Assembly (NCBI RefSeq): GCF_025993685.1
Contig: NZ_DAJPEN010000001.1
Coordinates: 2,170,001-2,234,000, forward strand
Length of the DNA: 64,000 nucleotides
Source: Bacteroides mediterraneensis
GTDB taxonomy: Bacteria > Bacteroidota > Bacteroidia > Bacteroidales > Bacteroidaceae
Direction: 5' to 3'
The translations under genes and the position numbers were made by a program. The notes below the pieces were generated by a model. It saw nothing but the letters and a program-made list of their open reading frames with translations, searched no databases and was not told where the DNA came from. Position 1 is the stretch's first letter; every line of letters starts with the position of its first letter. Shown here piece after piece: positions 27,275-35,077 of this stretch.

Positions 27275-29581
27275 TCACTCTCTCTTTATCACCTCTGCCG
27301 GATTCTCCTTTGCTACCCGCCAGATACGCCAGCTGATGCAAAGGGCTATCACCAGCGCCATGCAAAGGAAAATGACCATATAAAGCCACCACGACAAAGG
27401 AATCTGTTCTACATAATTCTCCAGCCATTGCTTCATCAGTATGTAACCCACCGGAAAAGCGATGGCAGAAGCAATGCCCAACAGCCACAGATATTCGCGT
27501 GCAAAGAGTCCTAAAATATCTTTTACCCGTGCCCCATTTATCTTACGGATAGCCATCTCCTTGCGACGGCGTTCACAGTTCAAGGTAACCATCGAGAAAA
27601 TCCCGAAAGCAGACATCAGAATGCAGACCGTGGAAACAAAAGCGAGCAAACGCATCAGCAGATTTTCAGACTTAAGATAAGTATCATATTCATCCATCAC
27701 ATTTACCAGGTTATATTTCACTTCGGGATAGTCGCTGGCAAAAAGGCTGTCTACCCGATGACGAAGTTCGGGCCAACTTCCTTCGTGATATTTTATCAGA
27801 ATATGATTTCCGTTCATCCAGCCAGATCTCTTCACATAAAGTGTAGGCTGTACTGGAACGGTAGGGGCTGTAATATGAAAATCACGCACTACCCCGACTA
27901 CAGTAGACTTCTCCTTCTGTTCCTGACTATAGGTTATGACCATCCCCACAGGATGGGTTACCCCCATAGCCCGGACAGCCGATTCATTCAGCATTACCTG
28001 ATTGTCTCCACCATCCTGCCGAATAAATTGACCAGTTGCCAGCTGAATATCATAGAACGCTGCCAACGTATCGTCCATACAAGCCATACGTATATCCTGC
28101 ATTTTCCAGTCAGATGGCTTTCCATCCCAATCCATGGTGACAGTTCCCCGGGCTCCTTCGGGCAGAAGTCCCCAATAGCCGGTAAGCACCTGACGGACAA
28201 AAGGCATCTGTCGCACATGTTCTACGATTTCATCCTTTGAGGTGTCAGGATAGACAAAGGTGAAGGCCGCAAGATTATGACGCTCCCAACCCAAATCAGT
28301 CTGTCGCAGATAATTCAATTGTCTCATCAATACCACTGTGCTGAATATGGCCAGCAGACTGATGAAAAGCTGTATTCCTACCATCACCTTCATTTGCCGT
28401 CCCGACTTTCTGCGTTCCGGACGCAAGGAAGAATAACGGAAAACAAAAGGCAACAACAGCAGCAGCGAAAGCAGCAGCACAATCAGGAAGTACAGCAGTG
28501 AACCTCCGTACACATTGCCTTCCACTCCCGAAAGCCGCTGGAACAAAGGATGCAGCAACTCCACCAGTACGAAACCGAAAAAACCTGACAACAGAATAAG
28601 CAACGAGTACTCGGTAGTGAGCATGGCAAACAGTCCCCTGCCGGAAGACCCGCATGCGCGTCGCAACGCCAGTTCACGACGACGGATTTCCATTCGCGAA
28701 AGGAAAAGGGCAAGATGATTGAACAACGAACAGAGAATAACCAGCCCTCCAGCTGCCGCAAATAGTCTCAGATAGAAAAAGCTAACGAGACGATCTTTGT
28801 TGAACGAGGCTTGACGGACTTCAGAAAGAGGCATCAGGCGGAGTCGGCCAATCGCTTTGCTATTCAAATCATCCACTTTCCCGGCATAGGCACGGAACTT
28901 CTCTTCCATCGACTGAGGAGAAACACCCGGAGCAAGACGGACCACCACCTCAAATCCTCCGTTGTCCCATGCATCCTGCCATCTACGGAAATAACTTCCT
29001 TCATGAATAAAATCAAACGAAAAGTTACTGTGAGACAAATCACTTACCACGGCACAAACGGTAGATTCCTTATCATTACAGGTTACGGTGCGGCCCAGCA
29101 CTTCCGTTGTACCAAACAGCTTCCGGGCCACCCGTTCTGTCAGGGCAACCTTTTCATCGGAATAAAAGAAATCATAAGTACCCGTCAGCACACGAACACC
29201 AAACATATCCATAAAACAGGAATCCAACATCATACCAACGGCCTCCAAAGCAGGCTGATCTTCCAATCTCAACTCAGCTGGCGAATAGCGGGTAAAGGCA
29301 CAAGCCGCCTCTATTTCGGGAAATTCTTTCTTCAACAGCGTGGAGACTGGATAAGGCACGTGCGGTGATATACCTCCAGCCTCTATGGAAGTTTCAGTAT
29401 AAATCAGGTACATGCGGTTGGCGGCATCGTAACGGCTGTCGAAAGAAGATTCGTAACGCATCCAAAGATTGGCAAATGCGAAACATGCAAACCCCACCGC
29501 CAGACCTATGACATTGACCACAGTCTGCATACGGTATTTCAGCAAGTTACGCCAGGCTATTTTCAGGTAATGTGCAATCAT
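27275..29581 (-). CDS. FtsX/MacB-type ABC permease, pair C (permease 7)
   Basis: 768 residues from the Met of MIAHYLKIAWRNLLKYRMQT, chosen because the other permeases start at the same point; an in-frame Met nine codons earlier is open. Ends ENPAEVIKRE. N-terminal coupling loop RRRELALRRACGSSGRGL, C-terminal KEMAIRKINGARVKDI. Same 1+3+1+3 helix plan. It is the first permease after the Sel1-repeat gene (56-base gap). Confidence 0.92.
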   Translation of the reverse strand: MIAHYLKIAWRNLLKYRMQTVVNVIGLAVGFACFAFANLWMRYESSFDSRYDAANRMYLIYTETSIEAGGISPHVPYPVSTLLKKEFPEIEAACAFTRYSPAELRLEDQPALEAVGMMLDSCFMDMFGVRVLTGTYDFFYSDEKVALTERVARKLFGTTEVLGRTVTCNDKESTVCAVVSDLSHSNFSFDFIHEGSYFRRWQDAWDNGGFEVVVRLAPGVSPQSMEEKFRAYAGKVDDLNSKAIGRLRLMPLSEVRQASFNKDRLVSFFYLRLFAAAGGLVILCSLFNHLALFLSRMEIRRRELALRRACGSSGRGLFAMLTTEYSLLILLSGFFGFVLVELLHPLFQRLSGVEGNVYGGSLLYFLIVLLLSLLLLLPFVFRYSSLRPERRKSGRQMKVMVGIQLFISLLAIFSTVVLMRQLNYLRQTDLGWERHNLAAFTFVYPDTSKDEIVEHVRQMPFVRQVLTGYWGLLPEGARGTVTMDWDGKPSDWKMQDIRMACMDDTLAAFYDIQLATGQFIRQDGGDNQVMLNESAVRAMGVTHPVGMVITYSQEQKEKSTVVGVVRDFHITAPTVPVQPTLYVKRSGWMNGNHILIKYHEGSWPELRHRVDSLFASDYPEVKYNLVNVMDEYDTYLKSENLLMRLLAFVSTVCILMSAFGIFSMVTLNCERRRKEMAIRKINGARVKDILGLFAREYLWLLGIASAIAFPVGYILMKQWLENYVEQIPLSWWLYMVIFLCMALVIALCISWRIWRVAKENPAEVIKRE

Positions 29582-29637
29582 ATCTTTTTCACTCATTCGT
29601 GTCAACAATTATAAAATCAGGTATTTTTAATACCACA

Positions 29638-30591
29638 TTATATCGCCTTCAATTTCCAATCAAAAATTGAATCGGTTTCGGAAACCTTCTCCTTATTCTC
29701 CACCTTCATGAGAAATTCCAACGCATGGTTATGCCCTTGGGCGGAAGCCTGTTGGAACAAATGTTTTGCCTTGGCATAATCCTTCCCAACACCTTTTCCG
29801 AAATAGTACATCAATCCCAGATTGAACTGCGCCGCGGGAGAATTCAATTCGGCCGCCCTTGAAAGAAGTTCAGCTCCTTTCGATAAATCTTTGGGGTATC
29901 CATGCCCTTCTATATGAAACACAGCCAGATTAAACAATGCGAAGACATTGTCTCTTGAAGCAGATTTTTCAAACCAGTATATGGCATCGCCCACGCTGGT
30001 TGAGGTTCCGTAACCGAAAGTGTACATATAGCCCAGATTGTTCATTGCGTCCGTATTATTATACGCAGCAGCCCTTTTATACAACTTGAACGCTTCCGAA
30101 TAGCTCTTGGTGACTCCCCAGCCATGCCTGTAAAGGCTGCCTAATCCCACTTGCGCCTGGGAGTGTCCTTGTAAAGCAGCCAGACTGAGATATTTTCTGG
30201 CTTTAGAATAGTCGATGTCGGTTCCTATGCCATACGCATACATATAGCCCAGATTGTTCTGAGAATCCGCATTGCCGTTATCTGCCGATTTCAGGAATAA
30301 TTTCATGGCCTTTTTGTAATTCCTTACCCCTGTCTTCCCCTGATAATATATGTCACCTAAAATAAACTGGCAACGCTTTGCACTGTCAATTCTTGCCAGT
30401 TTTGAGTACAGTGTCGCGGCTTCGTCATATTTCTTCTGTCTGTACAAACTGTCTGCCTGCATGTAAAGCGTCTGGACATCTCCCAAAAACCAGGTATATA
30501 TAGTATTACGTTTTTTAAGCCCCAGTACAATCATTGCCAACAAAAGACAGATTCCCAAAGCAATAGTTATGTGTTTTATTTTCCCTTTCAT
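29638..30591 (-). CDS. membrane-anchored Sel1-repeat protein
   Basis: 317 residues: N-terminal helix (about 8-26, ITIALGICLLLAMIVLGL), a short TPR-like region (ADSLYRQKKYDEAATLYSKL), then about six Sel1 repeats with the LGxxYxxGxG pattern (for example NLGYMYAYGIGT, NLGYMYTFGYGT, NLGLMYYFGKGV). Sel1 proteins are protein-protein scaffolds. The anchor places the repeats in the periplasm. Located between the adaptor/channel genes and the permease array, it could be an assembly factor for the exporter, which is an inference from position. A four-unit 22-bp repeat lies upstream of its start. Confidence 0.88.
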   Translation of the reverse strand: MKGKIKHITIALGICLLLAMIVLGLKKRNTIYTWFLGDVQTLYMQADSLYRQKKYDEAATLYSKLARIDSAKRCQFILGDIYYQGKTGVRNYKKAMKLFLKSADNGNADSQNNLGYMYAYGIGTDIDYSKARKYLSLAALQGHSQAQVGLGSLYRHGWGVTKSYSEAFKLYKRAAAYNNTDAMNNLGYMYTFGYGTSTSVGDAIYWFEKSASRDNVFALFNLAVFHIEGHGYPKDLSKGAELLSRAAELNSPAAQFNLGLMYYFGKGVGKDYAKAKHLFQQASAQGHNHALEFLMKVENKEKVSETDSIFDWKLKAI

Positions 30592-30695
30592 AAATCAATA
30601 ATTATATTCTACTATAGGGTACTCCGGAGAGTCACTGTTTCCAATATTTACAATTAATTCCCAACCTTCTGTAATTCTTCACTTTAATCGTTTTC

Positions 30696-30783
30696 AGTAC
30701 TTCCCTGTCAGTACTTCAGTACTCCCTTGAAAGTACTCCAGTACTTCTTAGGCAGTACTCCGGTACTTTCGGGGAAGTACTGG
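30696..30783. repeat. tandem array of four 22-bp units with AGTACT arms
   Basis: Eight copies of AGTACT (one is GGTACT) start at 30696, 30710, 30718, 30732, 30740, 30754, 30762 and 30776, so spacing alternates exactly 14, 8, 14, 8, 14, 8, 14. The unit is AGTACT-N8-AGTACT-N2, 22 bases, repeated four times without a slip. The 8-base cores all differ (TCCCTGTC, CCCTTGAA, TCTTAGGC, TTCGGGGA). AGTACT is itself a palindrome. The array lies 15 bases beyond the adaptor gene stop and ~105 bases upstream of the Sel1 gene. A stray GGTACT occurs at 30618. Function unknown. Confidence 0.9.
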
Positions 30784-30798
30784 AAGCATCTGGTTCCT

Positions 30799-32049
30799 TC
30801 ATTTAAACACCAGCTCTTCCGCGTCGCCAAAGTTATCATATCCTGTGGTAATCACCCAATCGCCGGGCTGCAAACCTTCGGTGATTTCGTATTGCAGGGG
30901 GTTCTGGCGCCCGATGACCACCGGAACCTTTCTCGCCCGGGTCTTGTCGGCATTGAGTTTGTAAATCCACTGACCGCCGGTCTGCGAATAGAAATTACCG
31001 CGTGGAATCACCAAAGCTTGTTCCGGTTGTCCTAACTCAATCTGTACCCGGAAGCTTTTTCCCAGACGGACATTCTCGGGCATTTCTCCCGTAAAGACCA
31101 AGTCCACATCAAAGGTGCGGTCTTTCACCTCCGGCACCACCTTACTCACTTTCAAGGCATAGCGTTTTCCCTGATAAGTCACGGACGCCGGCAAGCCTAC
31201 CGTCACCCGGTCTACGTAGTATTCGCTCAGGGAAGCATGCACCTTGAACTGCGACATGACCTTCACTTCTGCCAGATTCTCTCCGGCTGCCACCTGCTGC
31301 CCTAATGTGACCTTCACAAAACTAAGCTGCCCATCCGACGGCGCACGTACCACCAGCTCTTCCATCCGCTCCAAGGAACGCTCCAGCTTCTTCTGTTCCC
31401 GTTCCCGGTCGTTGCGCAACAGTTCCCTGCGGATGACCGTCATGGCCGAATCGCTCTGCAGGCTCTGCATCTTCAGCTGGGTGGAGGCCGTCTTGTAACG
31501 GAACTCATCTTCCGACACCTCCAGCTGCGCTTTGCTACGGATGCCCATGCGGTATTCTTCCTGCTCCAGGGCAAAGCTTTTCCGTATCTTGTTCAGTTCG
31601 TAAGCAGCCTCCAGAGTCTGCTGTTTCAGGGTCAGACTTTTCTGTTCCATCTCAAGGGATTTCTCCTGATAAGAGATGCGCTGCTTTTCCCATTCATCCC
31701 GCTGGTCGTCTATCTCACGCAACAGGTTGGGATTGGTCAAGACCAAAATAGTGTCTCCCTGCTGCAGCAAACTGCCCTCTTCGGCCACGATACGCTCTAC
31801 ATTACCCGACTCGCGGGCATTGACCATCAAGGTCAGGATGGGATGCACCACTCCTTCCACGTCCACGTATTCACGGAAAGGGGCCTGCTTCACCTCGGCC
31901 AGTTGCACGGAGTCTGCATCAATACGTAAGCGCTGCGGACCGGAGGCCAGTATAATCACATAAATCAGTCCGGCCAGCAGAAGTACGCCGCCTGCCAGAT
32001 AAAAACGATAGCGCACGTACCAGGGTTTCTTTTTCAATTGTATATCCAT
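30799..32049 (-). CDS. MacA/HlyD-type periplasmic adaptor of the ABC exporter
   Basis: 416 residues with an N-terminal signal-anchor helix (about 13-32), then the adaptor order: half-lipoyl (VVHPILTLMVNARESGNVER), a long alpha-hairpin coiled coil (about 105-215, rich in EKQRISYQEKSLEMEQKSL-type heptads), lipoyl half (LVVRAPSDGQLSFVKVTLGQ), beta-barrel and membrane-proximal domain (GLQPGDWVITTGYDNFGDAE). It bridges inner-membrane permeases to the TolC-like channel encoded 12 bases upstream. No RND pump adjoins it, and the permeases that follow are the MacB type, so a MacA role fits. Confidence 0.92.
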   Translation of the reverse strand: MDIQLKKKPWYVRYRFYLAGGVLLLAGLIYVIILASGPQRLRIDADSVQLAEVKQAPFREYVDVEGVVHPILTLMVNARESGNVERIVAEEGSLLQQGDTILVLTNPNLLREIDDQRDEWEKQRISYQEKSLEMEQKSLTLKQQTLEAAYELNKIRKSFALEQEEYRMGIRSKAQLEVSEDEFRYKTASTQLKMQSLQSDSAMTVIRRELLRNDREREQKKLERSLERMEELVVRAPSDGQLSFVKVTLGQQVAAGENLAEVKVMSQFKVHASLSEYYVDRVTVGLPASVTYQGKRYALKVSKVVPEVKDRTFDVDLVFTGEMPENVRLGKSFRVQIELGQPEQALVIPRGNFYSQTGGQWIYKLNADKTRARKVPVVIGRQNPLQYEITEGLQPGDWVITTGYDNFGDAEELVFK

Positions 32050-32061
32050 AATCGGTTTGTG

Positions 32062-33531
32062 TTATATTTCAGGTAAAGTTTCAGTCAGCGGACAATTCCG
32101 GTAAAAATCATATTGCGTCAGGCTGCGGAGTCCGTAATACAGCATCCAGTAGGTTTTCAGGGCCTCGATATAATTGCGCCGGGAGGTGTCTTTCTCGGTG
32201 GTGGCTGCATTCAAATCGAGCACCGACGATTTGCCCATCAGGTAAAGGCGGAGGGCCACTTCATACCGCCGACGGGCTGTTTCATCGGTACGGGAAGCGA
32301 CTTCCACCTGCCGCGCCTGAAGATTGAACTGCCGCACCATCTGCCGCACGTTCAGTTCAAAGTCGTTCATACCCTGCTCCACCTGCGTCTTGACCAGTTC
32401 AATGTTCGATTTGGCCACACGTACCTTTCCTTTTCCTCTTCCCCAGTCCAATATCGGAATCACTACGGACAGGCTCACGTATTGCTGGTCGAGGGGATTA
32501 CGATAAGAATCCCGAAGCCGGTCGGCCGTCTGCGAAAGCCCGAACTGGAGATACAAATCTGCCTTCAATCCCCGGCTCGCACGGGCGGAAGCCAACTGGC
32601 TGCGACTTTCCAACTGTCTCCGCCGGTAGGTCTCGATTTCCGGACTGTGCAGATGAGCCTGTTCCAGTGCCTTGTCCAAAGGCACTTCAAAAGCCGGCAC
32701 ACTGTCGTGTGGAATCACCTCTATCTCTTCTTCCTCCCGGATACCCAAGAAAGAACGGAAGGTAAGCATCGCGTCTTCCACACTGATACGGGCTTTCATC
32801 AGGTTGGTCTCCTCGGTCAATTTGTTCACCTCCAGCTGCAACATCTCGTTCTCCGTAATGTTGCCGATGCGATACCGCCCGCGGGCATAGCGATACAAGG
32901 TATCGGCAGACGCATAGTTGGCACGGGCAATCTCCATATCGGACTGGGCAGCGGCTAACGCGAAAAACAGTTCACAGGTTTTCGAAGCAATCAGCTCCAG
33001 CGTCTCGCTATAGGTTTTCTTGGCTTCCTGAAAACGGACCGGTTCAATGCGGCGGTTCCACTTCAACGAATTATAGCCAAAGAGCGACTGCTGGTAACCT
33101 ATCGTGAAAGGCTGGGTGTTATAAGCCGTACTTTTCTCACCCAGTTCATCCATGCGCTGGGCAGCAGTCTGCATGAAAAAGCTACCTCCCGTAAACCAGA
33201 CGTTCTGGCTGACGGAAAGCGTCAGGTCGGTAGCCAACTGGTTCTGGCGGAGAAACAGTTCCGTACCATCGGGCTGGGTTACCTTGTTAATCTGTCGGTT
33301 CAGATAAGGAGATGCCGACAAACTCACTTCAGGCAGATAGTCTGCCCGAAACGAACGGTAGCTCCAGTACGCCGCCCGGTAGGTATGCCGGGCAGCTTCA
33401 GCCTCCGGAGAACTGGCCTGTGCCATCCGGATGGCCTCTTGCAGTGTCAGCTTCTCGCCCCACACGGTTTGTCCACAGAAAAGCAGACAAGCCATAAGTA
33501 ATCCTATTTTGTGTTCCATCTTCATACGCAT
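32062..33531 (-). CDS. TolC-family outer-membrane channel of the ABC exporter
   Basis: 490 residues from the Met of MRMKMEHK; a second Met (33519) is equally plausible and leaves a longer leader after the predicted sigma-54 start. Signal peptide KIGLLMACLLFCGQTVWG, then two OEP repeats of long helices (KLTLQEAIRMAQASSPEAEA; later DKALEQAHLHSPEIETYRRR). There is no lipobox, unlike the NodT protein of the RND pump. The open frame extends to 33747, but that part overlaps the divergent regulator and lacks channel features. First gene of the leftward exporter set. Confidence 0.92.
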   Translation of the reverse strand: MRMKMEHKIGLLMACLLFCGQTVWGEKLTLQEAIRMAQASSPEAEAARHTYRAAYWSYRSFRADYLPEVSLSASPYLNRQINKVTQPDGTELFLRQNQLATDLTLSVSQNVWFTGGSFFMQTAAQRMDELGEKSTAYNTQPFTIGYQQSLFGYNSLKWNRRIEPVRFQEAKKTYSETLELIASKTCELFFALAAAQSDMEIARANYASADTLYRYARGRYRIGNITENEMLQLEVNKLTEETNLMKARISVEDAMLTFRSFLGIREEEEIEVIPHDSVPAFEVPLDKALEQAHLHSPEIETYRRRQLESRSQLASARASRGLKADLYLQFGLSQTADRLRDSYRNPLDQQYVSLSVVIPILDWGRGKGKVRVAKSNIELVKTQVEQGMNDFELNVRQMVRQFNLQARQVEVASRTDETARRRYEVALRLYLMGKSSVLDLNAATTEKDTSRRNYIEALKTYWMLYYGLRSLTQYDFYRNCPLTETLPEI

Positions 33532-33550
33532 AGTTATCTGCTTTTTTAGT

Positions 33551-33566
33551 TCCAAAAACCGTGCCA
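33551..33566 (-). promoter_or_regulatory. sigma-54 (-24/-12) promoter of the TolC-adaptor operon
   Basis: The minus strand reads TGGCACG-GTTT-TTGGA, against the consensus TGGCACG-N4-TTGCA. Only one position differs: the -12 GC is GG. Spacing is exact. The predicted start is near 33540, just before the channel gene. The divergent neighbour encodes a sigma-54 activator, which makes a chance match unlikely. Confidence 0.75.
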
Positions 33567-33622
33567 TACGGATAACACATTGGTTATACGAGAAATAGCA
33601 AAATTCAGCAACTCCAGTTTGC

Positions 33623-33657
33623 GTGCGCATCCGCACAAAAAGCGTGCGAAAGTGCAC
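33623..33657. promoter_or_regulatory. tandem enhancer sites for the sigma-54 activator
   Basis: Two 14-base dyads of form GTGC-N6-GCAC lie at 33623-33636 and 33644-33657, both preceded by GC, with starts 21 bases apart (same DNA face). Their centres are about 90 and 110 bases upstream of the predicted sigma-54 start, the normal distance for upstream activator sites. They also lie just upstream of the regulator's own -7 box, which suggests autoregulation. Confidence 0.75.
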
Positions 33658-33680
33658 ATACAGCACAAGCAAAAAAGCAT

Positions 33681-33688
33681 TATCTTTG
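33681..33688 (+). promoter_or_regulatory. -7 box of the response-regulator gene
   Basis: TATCTTTG followed by C matches TAnnTTTG. The start codon is 22 bases downstream. No good -33 box was found; the expected position overlaps the right end of the enhancer dyads. Confidence 0.6.
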
Positions 33689-33709
33689 CGAAAGACACCT
33701 TGATATTGT

Positions 33710-35077
33710 ATGGAAGAAAAAGGAAAAATACTCATCATTGACGACAACGAAGACGTGCTCTTCGCGTTAAACCTGCTCTTAGAGCCTTATATGGAACAGA
33801 TACGGGTCACCACGCAACCTTTCCGGATTACTCATTTCATGACGACTTTCCACCCCGACGTGATTCTGCTCGACATGAATTTCCAGCGGGATGCCATCAG
33901 CGGGCAGGAAGGACTGGATTACCTGAAACAGATTCTTCACCTCGACCCGCAGGCGGTAGTGGTGTTCATGACGGCGTATGCGGATACCGATAAGGCGGTA
34001 CAGGCCATCAAAGCCGGAGCTACCGACTTTATTTCCAAGCCGTGGGAGAAAGAGAAATTGCTGGCCACCTTGTCGTCTGCGGTAAAGCTGAGCCGTTCCC
34101 GTCAGGAAGTCGGACGGTTGCAGAATGAAGTGCAGGCGTTGAAAGGAGACGACACGCTGCCGGAACTGATTGGCGACTCTCCGGCCATGCAAAAAGTAAA
34201 AGAAACCATCTACAAGCTCTCCGATACGGATGCCAACCTGCTGATACTGGGAGAAAACGGTACGGGAAAAGACTTGGCGGCGCGCATGCTGCGCTTCTTC
34301 TCACCCCGACGGGAGCAGGTGTTCATTCCCATCGACTTGGGAAGCATCCCGGAACAGCTGTTCGAAAGTGAATTGTTCGGATACGAAAAGGGTGCTTTCA
34401 CGGATGCCCGGAAAGCAAAACCGGGCAGAATGGAAACGGCTTCGGGAGGCACGTTGTTTCTGGATGAAATCGGCAACCTGTCCCTGCCCATGCAGGCCAA
34501 GCTGCTGACGGCCATTGAAAAACAGTGCATCACCCGACTGGGAGCAGTGAGTCCGATACACATCGATGTACGCTTGATTTGTGCCACCAACGCCAACCTG
34601 CACCAGCTGGTGGCGGAAGGGAAATTCCGACAAGACTTGCTCTACCGCATCAATACCGTGGAACTGCACATCCCTCCCCTCCGGGAACGCGGAGAAGACA
34701 TCCTGCTGCTGGCCATGCATTTCTTAAGTCAGTACAACCGGAAATACCGCAAGGAAATCAAAGGACTGACGCGCGAAGCAAAAAACAAACTCTTGAAATA
34801 TGAATGGCCGGGCAATGTGCGCGAATTGCAGCACACCGTGGAACGGGCCGTCATCTTGAGTGAAAACGGACTTCTGAAACCGGATGACTTCCTGTTTCCG
34901 CAAGGAAATACACCTCGTCCACAAACGCTGGCGGAAGAACTGAATCTGGAGAAACTGGAAAAGAATGCGATTGAACGGGCCTTGAAAATAAGTGCAGGAA
35001 ACATGAGCAAGGCCGCCGAATTGTTGGGAATTACGCGTTTTGCATTGTATCGGAAACTGGAAAAATGGGGCTTATGA
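33710..35077 (+). CDS. NtrC-type sigma-54-dependent response regulator
   Basis: 455 residues. Receiver domain about 1-125 with acidic pair D11/D12, phosphoacceptor D55 (VILLDMNF) and K110. AAA+ domain about 150-385 with Walker A GENGTGKD (181-188), sigma-54 contact loop GAFTDA (228-233; consensus GAFTGA) and Walker B GTLFLDEIG. A C-terminal Fis-type HTH ends at residue 455 (SKAAELLGITRFALYRKLEK). It hydrolyses ATP to open sigma-54 promoters. The likely target is the divergent TolC-adaptor operon and perhaps the whole permease run. Overlaps the kinase gene by four bases (ATGA). Confidence 0.96.
   Translation: MEEKGKILIIDDNEDVLFALNLLLEPYMEQIRVTTQPFRITHFMTTFHPDVILLDMNFQRDAISGQEGLDYLKQILHLDPQAVVVFMTAYADTDKAVQAIKAGATDFISKPWEKEKLLATLSSAVKLSRSRQEVGRLQNEVQALKGDDTLPELIGDSPAMQKVKETIYKLSDTDANLLILGENGTGKDLAARMLRFFSPRREQVFIPIDLGSIPEQLFESELFGYEKGAFTDARKAKPGRMETASGGTLFLDEIGNLSLPMQAKLLTAIEKQCITRLGAVSPIHIDVRLICATNANLHQLVAEGKFRQDLLYRINTVELHIPPLRERGEDILLLAMHFLSQYNRKYRKEIKGLTREAKNKLLKYEWPGNVRELQHTVERAVILSENGLLKPDDFLFPQGNTPRPQTLAEELNLEKLEKNAIERALKISAGNMSKAAELLGITRFALYRKLEKWGL

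Noticed and set aside
30696..30783. CRISPR-like array
   Set aside because: Conserved parts are six bases and cores eight and two bases, far too short for repeats and spacers, and no cas gene is nearby.
33532..33747. 72-codon N-terminal extension of the TolC-like protein
   Set aside because: It covers the sigma-54 promoter and enhancer sites and overlaps the divergent regulator start; the signal peptide begins only after it.
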